A stretch of DNA of 64,000 bases from the NCBI GenBank assembly GCA_902702965.1, contig CACRXP010000182.1, forward strand, positions 607,501-671,500. Reading direction: 5' to 3'. Shown in pieces: positions 55,481 to 64,000 of the stretch (its first letter is position 1; each line of letters opens with the position of its first letter). Under the pieces are notes generated by a model, which worked only from the letters and a program-made list of their open reading frames with translations, ran no database searches and was not told the origin of the DNA. Both the position numbers and the translations under genes were made by a program. Origin of the DNA: Spirometra erinaceieuropaei (taxonomy: Eukaryota; Platyhelminthes; Cestoda; Diphyllobothriidea; Diphyllobothriidae).

Positions 55481-56540
55481 GCTGGTGGTTGCGCTCGAGA
55501 GAGAGAGCCCCAAGACACAACAGGACGAATGAGTTTCGTAACGCGATCTGTGAGCGCTTCCTCTACCATTATACATCACATTAAAAATCTAGAGACGGTT
55601 GGGGAGGGGAAAAAGAACCTTGTATTACAGGTGGGTCTGCGTTAAATTTCAGGAGAGGCATAATGTTGGGTTTGTGATTGAGAGGATTGATGTTAGGACG
55701 ATGAGGATTTGGTTCAGGATTAATGTTAGGGTTGAGGCCAGGAGGACTAGGATGGGGGTGAAGGGAGAGGGGTTAGTGCCCGGGTTGGGGGTCAAAGCTA
55801 GGGTGGAGGGATAGGCACGCTTCCTGCAATTGAACGTGAGACCACCTATAATCTATATTCTTCTACCTTCCCTCATCACCACTCGGTTCCCAGAGTTTGG
55901 ACGAGTCGCACTGTTGGCGCAAATCACACCTTCAGAGCTACTCGACCTCAACCAAGAGAACTCACTGCATTAACGTGCGGAGCACGCCGGATGACGCTCA
56001 CGCATGTGCCTGAAAGGTGGAGTACTATGTGTGGAGTGCTCGATGTAGGGGAGGTTATATCTTTCTCAATGTGCACCGTGTGTATTAGCCTTTATTCCGC
56101 TCCTGTCGATGCTGGATGTTTACAAAGGTTCCAATGATCCGTACCGATGGTTTCCTAAAACAACATTCTCAGCAGTAACAGTAGCTTGTATGAATTCGTT
56201 TTGGCAGATGATTGCCTGTTGGTAAACTTTGGCACCCATTCGGAGTTAGTTTGCCTTAGATAGTCAACGCGTTGGAGTGCACCAATTCCTGTGTGAATAA
56301 AATCGATGGGACTAGGAGGCATTCCGGTATAGCCGGTTCAGGCAGTCGCACTTCGGCCAGCAGCCGTTTCGAACAATGGTCATTAGTTTGTTGCGAATGA
56401 CGTCTCCCGCTACTTTCCCGATGTCTTAGTAGTTGCCTGCGTATGTATTGAACTATAACATGCCGGCTTGCACTGCACTTGTCTCACTCGTCCATATCGT
56501 ATCCTGCACTTTCCAGTGCCAGACCATGGCCAGTGCGACT
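55481..56540. other. no gene recognised
   Basis: Holds the telomere-like tract at 55640-55812; otherwise short frames only. Confidence 0.45.
55640..55812 (-). repeat. degenerate telomere-like (TTAGGG) tract
   Basis: Repeated GGATTGATGTTAGGACG, GGATTAATGTTAGGGTTGAG and GGGTTGGGGGTCAAAGCTAG words, G-rich on the plus strand; a drifted TTAGGG array. Confidence 0.55.
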
Positions 56541-56599
56541 GAAAAGGGGTCACAGTAACCTACTTGGACACGTCTGCGCTTGCCCCACACGAGTTGGTT

Positions 56600-56970
56600 C
56601 CCGAGCGTAGACGAACAAAGTATTACCATATCCACTCTGACATACTTGATCCGGCGGCTGTTTATTCGTTACCTTAATAGGGGAGACAGATTGTGAAATG
56701 GTCTCCGCTGGGGTTTGGGTGAAAATTAAGCAGCCCAAGATGTCGTCCCGGATAGCAAAGACAACGCCAGCGTCGCTCTGCCCTTTGGCAAGCATTCCAG
56801 AAGAAGGTGAAGCCGGCACCTACCCCCTGCCCTTGGTCTTGTTCGACGAAGCGGGCCTCGCTCAAGGCAACGCCATCCTCCTTTCTGTCACGGAGTGTCT
56901 AAAAAAGGACGGACATGCGGAGTTACTCTAGTGGCCTGTGGAGGGAGTCGGGGGAATTGAGACGAGGATT
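56600..56970 (-). pseudogene. RTE-like endonuclease fragment
   Basis: Minus strand: VALSEARFVEQDQGQGVGAG then FTFFWNACQRAERR (56880-56790), continuing after one frame change as DAGVVFAIRDDILGCLIFTQ and TPAETISQSVSPIK (56770-56680). These match the N-terminal part of RTE endonucleases (ALSETRF..VGAGYTFFW ... DAGVAFAIRNDI). The Glu of the ALSE motif is kept. The fragment ends near 56650 and no RT follows. It is less diverged than the copy at 42 kb. Confidence 0.85.
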
Positions 56971-57059
56971 AGTGTTTGTTTGGTTGTTTTGAGCGTGCCA
57001 TGGTCGGCGTGCAGGTGATGTGGGTCCGGCACTTGTTTAGGACATCTTTTCTAGTCCCC

Positions 57060-57360
57060 TCTCCCGTGGTGGAGGTTAGCAGCGCTATCCCTAAAAAAGG
57101 ACTGCCTAAACATCCCAGACGGATGCCAGACTCAATTATGGGTCATGGTTTCGTTTTGTGGGAGAGCGACCCTTGCTAGCCTGAACCGCCTACAGAATTG
57201 CATGTCGCCCTCTCCGTATAAACTTTTGAAGTGGAAAGGAAGAGGAGGGGTGGGAGAATGGGAGTAGTATTACGTGGTGTGCGGACATACATAACACTAG
57301 ATACCCTCATCTGGTTTAGTTCGCCGGTCGAGGCAGTTACTGGGTGTGACAGCTTGACAG
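57060..57360 (-). repeat. 5' flank block of RTE-like elements
   Basis: Corresponds to 43083-43400: CCCCTCTCCCGTGG, GTTAGCAGCGCTATCC, CTAGCCTGAACCGCCTAC and CTGGTTTAGTTCGCCGGT occur in the same order. It lies just beyond the endonuclease start. Confidence 0.5.
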
Positions 57361-57454
57361 AGCCCTGTTCCGGGTAGGCGCATATGAGAGTTTGGTGCCA
57401 GTTAAGGGACGGGCGGAGTAGTCACCGCGTGCGGGATGCGACCTCTTACTGATA

Positions 57455-57700
57455 GTTCGGCCGTCGCATCCGGCTATGTCCACCGTGTGCTCCACAGCAA
57501 GGTGAGGCAGGCACGGCGACATGCGCAGCATCTACCTCGCTCTCTCCTCCTCTCCACCTGGATCCGGTGTCAAGACGTAGACAAAAAGACCGGAGGCGGG
57601 AGAGGACGCAGGTGGATGGCGCGGCCGAACCCGCACTTTGGCGCCTCATTGCACAACAAACATTTGACCAGGATTTCAACCAGCAGCAACAACAACAACA
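57455..57700 (+). repeat. dispersed repeat A, 5' half
   Basis: GTCCACCGTGTGCTCCACAG, a CTCGCTCTCTCCTCCTCTCC lead, GTGTCAAGACGTAGACAAAA, CCGGAGGCGGGAGAGG and ATTTGACCAGGATTTCAACC. The 3' half is missing. Confidence 0.75.
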
Positions 57701-58757
57701 GAAAAGACGTGGGTGACTGTGCAGACATGCAGACGACCTGTATACCTAGCAGGAGCGCAAGCGCTTCTACCGCCAGAGAACCAGGTGCCGGAGAAGTGTC
57801 AGCGTACACCAGACCGCGGAGCCCATGGTTTGTTAAATTATGACATAACAGACGCTCACAAGCCTTGAGGTCCTGCCATCTCTAACTAGATACCCGTACA
57901 CCCCTCAGACGACTAATCAGTCGCAGGTCAACAGTGGCAGTGCGACTAGGATGCCTACGGCCTTTGAAAGGGTTGCCAAGCCTAATGTCAGCATTGTGAC
58001 AGGGCAAAGATGAACGGTCAGGGAACCTCAATAAAATATCCAATTTTGGTATGAACATCCATGCAACTCTGGCTATGGGGAGTTATGTGTTTAACAAGCC
58101 TGATTCTATGACGCTGACGAAGAATATGTATGTTGGACCGTTCAATCGGAAACGGACTCTTAAAGTTGAGTGTTGAAATGTGCGGGCTTCCACAAGCCCT
58201 GGCATCCACATTCTGGCTGTGCGCAGTTTCCACTATTACAATTTGGATGTCTGTTGCCTGTTTGGTGTCTGAATGTTCACCTCAGGCTCTCAATACAGCA
58301 GGATCTCTGGTTTAAATCCCATTCCACCCTTTGATTTAACTGCCTAGACAGCTGTTCTGGGAGACATGATGTAGCGATAACCCCCGTCCAACAAGAGAGA
58401 CATACCCTGCTTATGTAGAAGCTAGTAAATGACCTGCTGACATAGCACTGCCGAAAGAACGCTGAGCGACTGCTAGCAACTTAAACAGCTACCTTATTGC
58501 TGATAACTCGGCCGATGGTGTTGGTGCTAGCGTGAGCCCTTTTGGGGCCTTCTCGACGATAATGATTGACCCATTGCAATCCTCACCTGCACACGTGAGG
58601 GGGTTTTCTCTTCTTCAGTTGATGCAGCCTCCTTTGACCGTCCTCCCCTTAACGATATCACATCTGTAATCCTGAGGCTGTGCAGCAAGATTGCTCCCAG
58701 AGGGACGCCTCACCTTAAAAAGCTCTGTATCGACACTCTGGTGACCTGGCTTAATTA
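57701..58757. other. no gene recognised
   Basis: Starts with a CAGCAACAACAACAACAG tract. Short frames only. Confidence 0.45.
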
Positions 58758-59540
58758 CAGTATGTGGGCTAACTCATGAAATGTCAGACGAAATTTCGAA
58801 ATGCGTTCCCATTTCGAAAAGATTAGTTAAGTAGGATTGTAAAACTGATCATCGTTCAGCAGAATTCTATAATAATCCAGTTACCTCAGGGTGCCAGCTT
58901 TCGAATGAACTTCTTTCGGACTGCATGCAGGAACTACACTCTGCAAAAATTAACTACTAAAGCAGCATGCTTTTTTCTCATTGATTTTCGATGACCTTAA
59001 AAATTTAGTTATATTTCATGGAAAACAGGCATAAAATATTTATTCTTTTACTCATTCGGTAGGATATTACGTCATCTTCCAATTTTATACCCGAAGAAAG
59101 GATATAATTCGGTTTTAAAATAGTTTATAATTGTGCGATTTTTTAATAGCATGAAATAGCCGTTCATAAAACGTCAGATCTCGGCATTTAGCAATGTGGC
59201 TTGTAAAGTTAAGAATATGACTCATATCCACTGCTAAATTGTATGAACCTCATATGGTCTTCTTTTAATACCGTAGAGAAATGTATGGTTTTCCGTACGC
59301 GGAAAATATACGGCTTGTAGTTTGGAAACCCTGAATGCGAGTGTAGCGACAGGTCGGGTTCAAAATTATGCGGGAATTGTAAACGTTTTAGAAAATCGAA
59401 TTATACCCTTCCTTCGAGTATAAAATTGGAAGAAAACGTAATTATAGAACTCTGCTGCATGGTAATTAGTTTTAGAACCCTACTTAATTAATCTTTTCGA
59501 AAAGGGAACGCATTTCGAAATTTCGACTGATATTTCATGA
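58758..59540. mobile_element. TA-CAGT palindromic element, subfamily A (copy 5), deleted
   Basis: Starts TA-CAGTATGTGGGCTAACTC. The left arm and centre are complete. The right arm jumps from an ACGTAATT word (about 59437) straight to ATAGAACTCTGCTGCATGG, losing about 150 bp. The terminal GTTAGCCCACC is gone, replaced by a repeated ATATTTCATGATATTTCATA. Confidence 0.85.
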
Positions 59541-60109
59541 TATTTCATAAGTGTTTCGGGAGCATGAGGAAATGAGATTACTCCTGTTAACATGGACACA
59601 GTTGATTTTGGAGGCGGTCTCAAAAGAGGGAGATAAGCTGAATTACGAAGAGTACTGCGGCACGAGTCTCATCGACGAAGCTGAAAACGTCTTCGCTGCT
59701 CAGTCAAGTTCAATTCTGAGCTCGAGGAAGATGCTTCTGCCAGCTATTTCCACTGGGGAACATTTTCTGTTCCATCATGGCTGCCAGCAGTCAATGACAG
59801 CCGACTTTACTGATTTCGCTTCCAAGTTCTGTCCTTTTCACTGTGCGTTCCCCTGGGAGATAAGACGGCTAGACTATGCTCAGGCAAACCGCGTCGCAAT
59901 GTCCATCATCACTTAGCAGGACATGTTCCATAAAAATCCCCCTCAATCACCCGATATTCGGTCTGGCTTCCGAAAATGTTACAACCTGCCCGCGGTCCAT
60001 TTTAACTGAATTGTCGGCCACATTCTTAGCAAAACAGTACATAATTTTGACGATGTCCGCTTTAACGCTAGTGAACATGCGATTCCCAAGTGGCATATCC
60101 AAAAAACAG
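59541..60109. other. unrecognised open frames
   Basis: Plus frame 59551-59916 (121 codons; contains KEGDKLNYEEYCGTSLIDEA) and a following frame 59876-60145. The composition is plausible for protein but I know no match. The Met start lies at the broken end of a palindromic element, so a true gene start there is doubtful. Confidence 0.3.
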
Positions 60110-60450
60110 GAGGCGTTCACCGGGAGAGGTGCAGTTGAGGTCTGACGTTTCGGGTAGTTGTTTCAGCTTTTTTTTATCAGAATACAGGCTGACGAAACTC
60201 TATGCTGACTGTAGCACCCTACTCACATCGAGCTATGATGACTCATAGCAAGAGTTCGGTAGTCAAATCACTCTGTTCACCAATTCTGAGAACGCCGAAG
60301 GGTAGTGGTTGTCCGCTATAGGTCAGGATTAGGTTGTTGTTGTTGTTGAATGGCCGGAGCAAACATGACGTCATCACCGGAGTCGAGGTTGTTCGGACTG
60401 AGGTGGGGCAGACGCGTTCTTCGTAGCTCGCTCCGGCTCTGCTACCCACC
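60110..60450 (-). mobile_element. Penelope-like element 3' remnant with decayed hammerhead
   Basis: The minus strand from 60450 gives a Ser/Arg-rich frame (60243-60449) with FNNNNNLIL, resembling the extension that follows the PLE tail. At 60180-60144 a decayed hammerhead follows: CTGATAA, an A-rich stretch replacing one side of stem II, CTACCC, GAAA, CGTC. Pairing in stem II is lost. Confidence 0.5.
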
Positions 60451-61559
60451 CGGAGGCGGCAAAGACGAGATCAACTCAAAAGCCGACAAGGCACAATCAA
60501 TCAAGCCACGGAGGGTGTTCTTGAGCTTTTTTGATATTTGGTCTCTTTAGTTACGGGGAAGAATGGGTCCAGCCATCCAGGTTCGTTGCCGGAGATCGAC
60601 AAACGTTGAGAGTTAACTCAGGGAGATCAGGCAAGGAAATGGCCGTATTAATCACTTAAGCGCCTGCAAGAAGGCGATATTGCAGTCTGTCCCTTAGTCT
60701 TGGTGTTTTACAAGCACACCAGAATAGCCATTGTGAAGAACTGTACTCTGGAGAGCTTTGCCCGACTTAGTTCCACTCTCTTTTTTCCCTCCCCACAAAT
60801 GGCAAGTCCGTCCAGTCCGAGTAATTTTTCACAGCACCTGTTGAGGTGCAAGGTCTTTGTCTGACGTGCGTCAAACACCTCTGCGTGACTGCCGCCTACG
60901 TCGCACGCAAAACGCCCTCTGACGCATCGCTGCGACCCATTTGGTACCCCCCTAAGGTCTGACGCAACAGAGCAGTTCTCCTCCATGACTTGGCTGAACA
61001 CTGTCTTGAGGACGCACTGGATACTGGCCGACGAATTCCTAAGCAAATTTGCGCAGCATGTAGCGTTTTGTATGTTTACACATTCGCCGCGGTCCGGTGG
61101 TGGCAGAACATGTGAGTGGAAGTGCATCCGACGCGTAGGTGGCCCCAAAACAGGACGCCTGAAGTGTGTACGCTCACTGCGCCGAAAATCCGTCCATGTC
61201 TATCATCAGTCTGGCACTGTTTGGTTGATCGCTTTGCAGTCTGGTGTGTGTGTGTGTGACCATCCACTCGATGAGACTGTCACCAGACCTCGCTCGCTCT
61301 AGGGAGTGAGAAACCAGCTGCTCGTCGAAATCTATCGATGGTGGGGCTGACTGATGAGATGGCGACACCGGTCAATATCCGGAGGTCAGTGTTACGCCGA
61401 CACATCCAGCAGATCTTGTCTGTGGACAGCCAGGTTTCAAAGACTTCCACTCACCGGAAAGCCAACACGTCGGGTTTTATCGGTCAGTCGGGATGGTGCG
61501 TACATAGAAGCCCTTCACATAATGCAGGCGGCCTTTTACTAAGTTTCAGGAGGAGCGCC

Positions 61560-61615
61560 TATTCTCATGTCATAACCCTAACCGTAACCCATAGCTCTAA
61601 CCTTAATCCAAATCC
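61560..61615 (+). repeat. short telomere-like tract
   Basis: CATAACCCTAACCGTAACCC followed by CTCTAACCTTAATCC. Confidence 0.55.
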
Positions 61616-62154
61616 CGGAGTTTGGCACAAGGCCACCTACGTTACGGGGGTTTTCGCATTCCCGTGCCCTGCCAAGCAGTTCACTATTGGGTTCTCCATC
61701 TCCTGGCTTTGAAGTTGGACTCAACTGATTCGTCCCGTTTTAAGGCATTCAGACGGGAATTGGCCGTTTTTAAAGTCCTGTCATAACAGGAAATGTACGC
61801 GTTCAAGCACAGTCTCAAATATAACGAACGTTTAGAATCAAATACGCGGGTACGGTTGATGAAAAATCACATTAGTGATAGGTGGGAGGGGATAAGTTCT
61901 TAGCGCTTTATTCACTGCCGTCAGATAATACTTCATGGATCCATCATGCCCGGACTTTCCATTCTGCCACAACTGCCACCAGGTTTCAATTCAAGAAGCC
62001 GAAGTTCTCTCTTCTTTCAAGTACGTTTTTGAAATCTAGCCCGAGTTTCTGCAAGAGGATTCTAAGAAATGTTAAGTTGTAATATTGACAGGACAAGGGA
62101 ATAGATAATTGCGATGGTATTTCGTTAAATTTCAAAGGGGTTGGTTTTCGCGTT

Positions 62155-62335
62155 GCTGTTAGGGCTTGATGGAGGGCTAAGTTGGGATAAGGGTCAGTTA
62201 TAGAGTTAGAGTTCAAGCTAGGCCTGAGATTGGCGCGTGAATTAGGGTAAGGATTAGATTTCGGACTAGTATTGACGTTGGAGTTGCGGCTGGTGTTAGA
62301 GTCATGCTTAGGGTTAGGGTTGGAACACAGTATAG
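62155..62335 (-). repeat. degenerate telomere-like tract
   Basis: GCTGTTAGGGCTTGATGG near the start and GCTTAGGGTTAGGGTTGG near the end, with drifted units between. Confidence 0.6.
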
Positions 62336-63174
62336 CTACCCATTAAAATTTTATGCAAGGCCACTTGTAAACCGTGATTTTATTTAAAATAAAATCCGAC
62401 TGATTGTATGCAGATGACAAAGTCTTGTTGAAAACCGCAGAATTTTCATTCCTCGCTGGTTTCCGAACACCAGCTAATCAGGTGGCCGAAAATATGTTTC
62501 TTTAGGATCCAGCATACTACCGCGTAGAAATTGATTTAGGGATATTTTTCCGTTAGCAAAGTCATGCAGGTAATATTTTCCACCTACTAGCGCATAGAAG
62601 AATTTCAGACAGTAGTTATTGAATTCGCCGCCTACTCTATTGTAGATCAGTTGGGTCCGGAAAGTACAAATTACAAGGAAACTTTTCTAGACGCATGTGC
62701 CCACCTCCGCCGTCGATTCTATGACCTGACGTAATACTCCAGATCGGTCTATTTTGACAGAGACGAATGCTTAACTAGCAATTTCGTAAATTATTGCTTA
62801 ATGGTCTGGGCGGTAAATGTTTCGGACACGAAATTTTAAGGATTGTCAGAAATTATAATGAACATTTTAGTCATGAACGACTAGGTCCATAAGATATTCA
62901 CTCTATTCACGAACCGTGCTTCTAGAAGTATCGTTCTGCATGCCGGTGAATTCACCCTGCCTCTAGCAAGCACGCCAGTTAAATACACACAAACATATGC
63001 CTTGTAATATTTATGCTACTGCGCAACGTAGATGCTAAAGCTTCGAACATACTGTGCTTACGCAGCGTATTCTGGTTGAATTCTCCCTATGAACCAGTAA
63101 TTCCCTAAATTGCTAATAAGATAACCAAAGGTTTAAACATCTGAAGAACTATTTTAGTAAAGTTGTGCTACTCC

Positions 63175-63225
63175 TGTCGCACCCTCTTCTCCTCATCTAC
63201 ATGAACCCGGTGTCAAGATAGAGTA
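63175..63225 (+). repeat. short repeat A fragment
   Basis: CGCACCCTCTTCTCCTCATC followed by CCGGTGTCAAGATAGAGTAA; the element is cut where the palindromic copy begins at a TA. Confidence 0.5.
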
Positions 63226-63226
63226 A

Positions 63227-64000
63227 CAGTATGCGGACTATCTCATGAAATGTCAACCGAAATTCCGAAAGGTGCTTTTGTTAAGTGGCGTTGAAAAACT
63301 AGTCAGCCTGGATCATCATTTTATAATATTTCAGTTACCTCAGGCTGCCAGCTTTCGAATGAACTTCCTTCAAGCTGCACGCAGAAAACTATGCTCTGTA
63401 AAAGATGATTACTTGAGCAGCGTGCATTTTTCTCATTGATTTTCAGTGCCCCTAAAAGTTCAATTATATTTCATGGAAAACATGCATAAAAATATTCATT
63501 TTTTTGCTCACTTGGTAGAAAATTACGTCTTCTTCCAATTTTATACTCAAATGGTATAATTTGATTTTCGAAAACTTTCTAGGTATGGGGTATTTGAATA
63601 TCGTCAAATGGCCGTTCATAAATTGTCATGTCTCTGCATTTACCAATGTGGTTTGTAAAGTTAACAATATGGATCAAGTCCACTGCTACATTTATTAACC
63701 GTACATGGTCTCCTCTTAATACCGCAGAGAAATGTGTGGTTTTCCGTACGCGGAAAATATACGGCTTGTAGTTTGGAAACCCTGAACGCAAGTGTAACGG
63801 CAGGTTGGGCTCAAACTTATTCGGAAATAAAAAATGCTTTTTAAAGCCAAATTATATCCCTCCTTCGAGTACAAGACTGGAAGAAGGCGTGATTGTCTAT
63901 CGAATGAGCAAACGAATCAATACTTTTATAAATGTTTTCCGTGAATTATAATTGGACGTTTAGGGGCACTGAAAATAAATGAGAAAAATGCATGCTACAT
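63227..64000. mobile_element. TA-CAGT palindromic element, subfamily A (copy 6), runs off the window
   Basis: Starts CAGTATGCGGACTATCTC after a TAA; the left arm, centre (AAATGGCCGTTCATAAATTG) and most of the right arm are present up to the last base. The sequence has an AATGGTATAATTTGATTTTC deletion variant at about 63550. The end lies outside the window. Confidence 0.85.

Larger units (their letters stand above)
60451..63174. other. no recognised gene; telomere-like tracts and a 146-codon frame
   Basis: A minus frame of 146 codons at 60708-61148 and a 124-codon plus frame at 61338-61712 lack motifs I can name. A short GT tract lies at 61242-61257. Telomere-like tracts at 61560-61615 and 62155-62335 are listed separately. 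Confidence 0.4.

Noticed and set aside
60708..61148. 146-codon minus frame as a gene
   Set aside because: No motif recognised, and the region lies among repeat remnants; kept only as a note in the segment entry.

Overview
The window looks like repeat-dense nuclear DNA from a flatworm, most likely a tapeworm of the Spirometra / Schistocephalus / Dibothriocephalus kind. That placement rests on recalled resemblance of the retroelement proteins to families common in those genomes, not on a search. There is no prokaryotic gene organisation: open frames are short and broken, introns or operons cannot be traced, and I found no intact host gene, rRNA or functional tRNA. Nearly everything recognisable is a transposable element or its remnant.

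Four groups of elements dominate. (1) Penelope-like elements (PLEs): reverse transcriptase (RT) palm fragments at 1-480, 23740-24600 and 48770-49800, GIY-YIG-end fragments at 23.5, 24.9, 26.4, 33.75 and 49.5 kb, and inverted terminal 'pseudo-LTR' repeats, several of which carry hammerhead-ribozyme cores (26.1, 26.9, 34.1, 42.4, 42.9 kb; decayed at 23.47 and 60.16 kb). (2) Non-LTR retrotransposons: CR1-type remnants at 7.4-10.35 kb (-), 10.45-10.8 kb (+) and 13.15-15.83 kb (-), and an RTE-like element at 38.5-42.35 kb (-) in which endonuclease, RT and a C-terminal zinc-finger region can all be followed, with a second endonuclease fragment at 56.6-56.97 kb. (3) A family of about 1 kb near-palindromic elements starting TA-CAGT, Tc1/mariner-like, with copies at 28.07, 43.70, 45.76, 52.38, 58.76 and 63.23 kb, a sister subfamily at 30.79 and 33.39 kb, and older relics near 2.9 and 48.4 kb. 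(4) Two tRNA-headed SINE-like families, tandem or inverted clusters at 29.8-30.46, 37.0-37.7 and 54.76-55.47 kb, plus a dispersed GC-rich repeat ('repeat A') at 6.2, 20.3, 32.4, 33.3/34.9, 47.5 and 57.5 kb.

Insertion history can be read directly. Repeat A at 33.3 kb is split by a TA-CAGT palindrome, which is itself split by a 564 bp PLE with a 13 bp target duplication. The palindrome at 52.38 kb is split by a 415 bp element with perfect 29 bp terminal inverted repeats and an 8 bp target duplication. The RTE element carries a ribozyme-bearing PLE remnant at its 5' junction. All coding sequences seen carry stops, frameshifts, truncations or altered catalytic residues, so no autonomous element is evident here.

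The remaining stretches (for example 0.5-2.3, 3.8-5.8, 10.8-13.1, 15.8-20.3, 21.0-23.3, 50.5-52.4 and 60.5-63.2 kb) hold microsatellites, degenerate TTAGGG-like tracts and anonymous sequence. One coding-like segment at 18.61-18.97 kb could be a decayed host exon.
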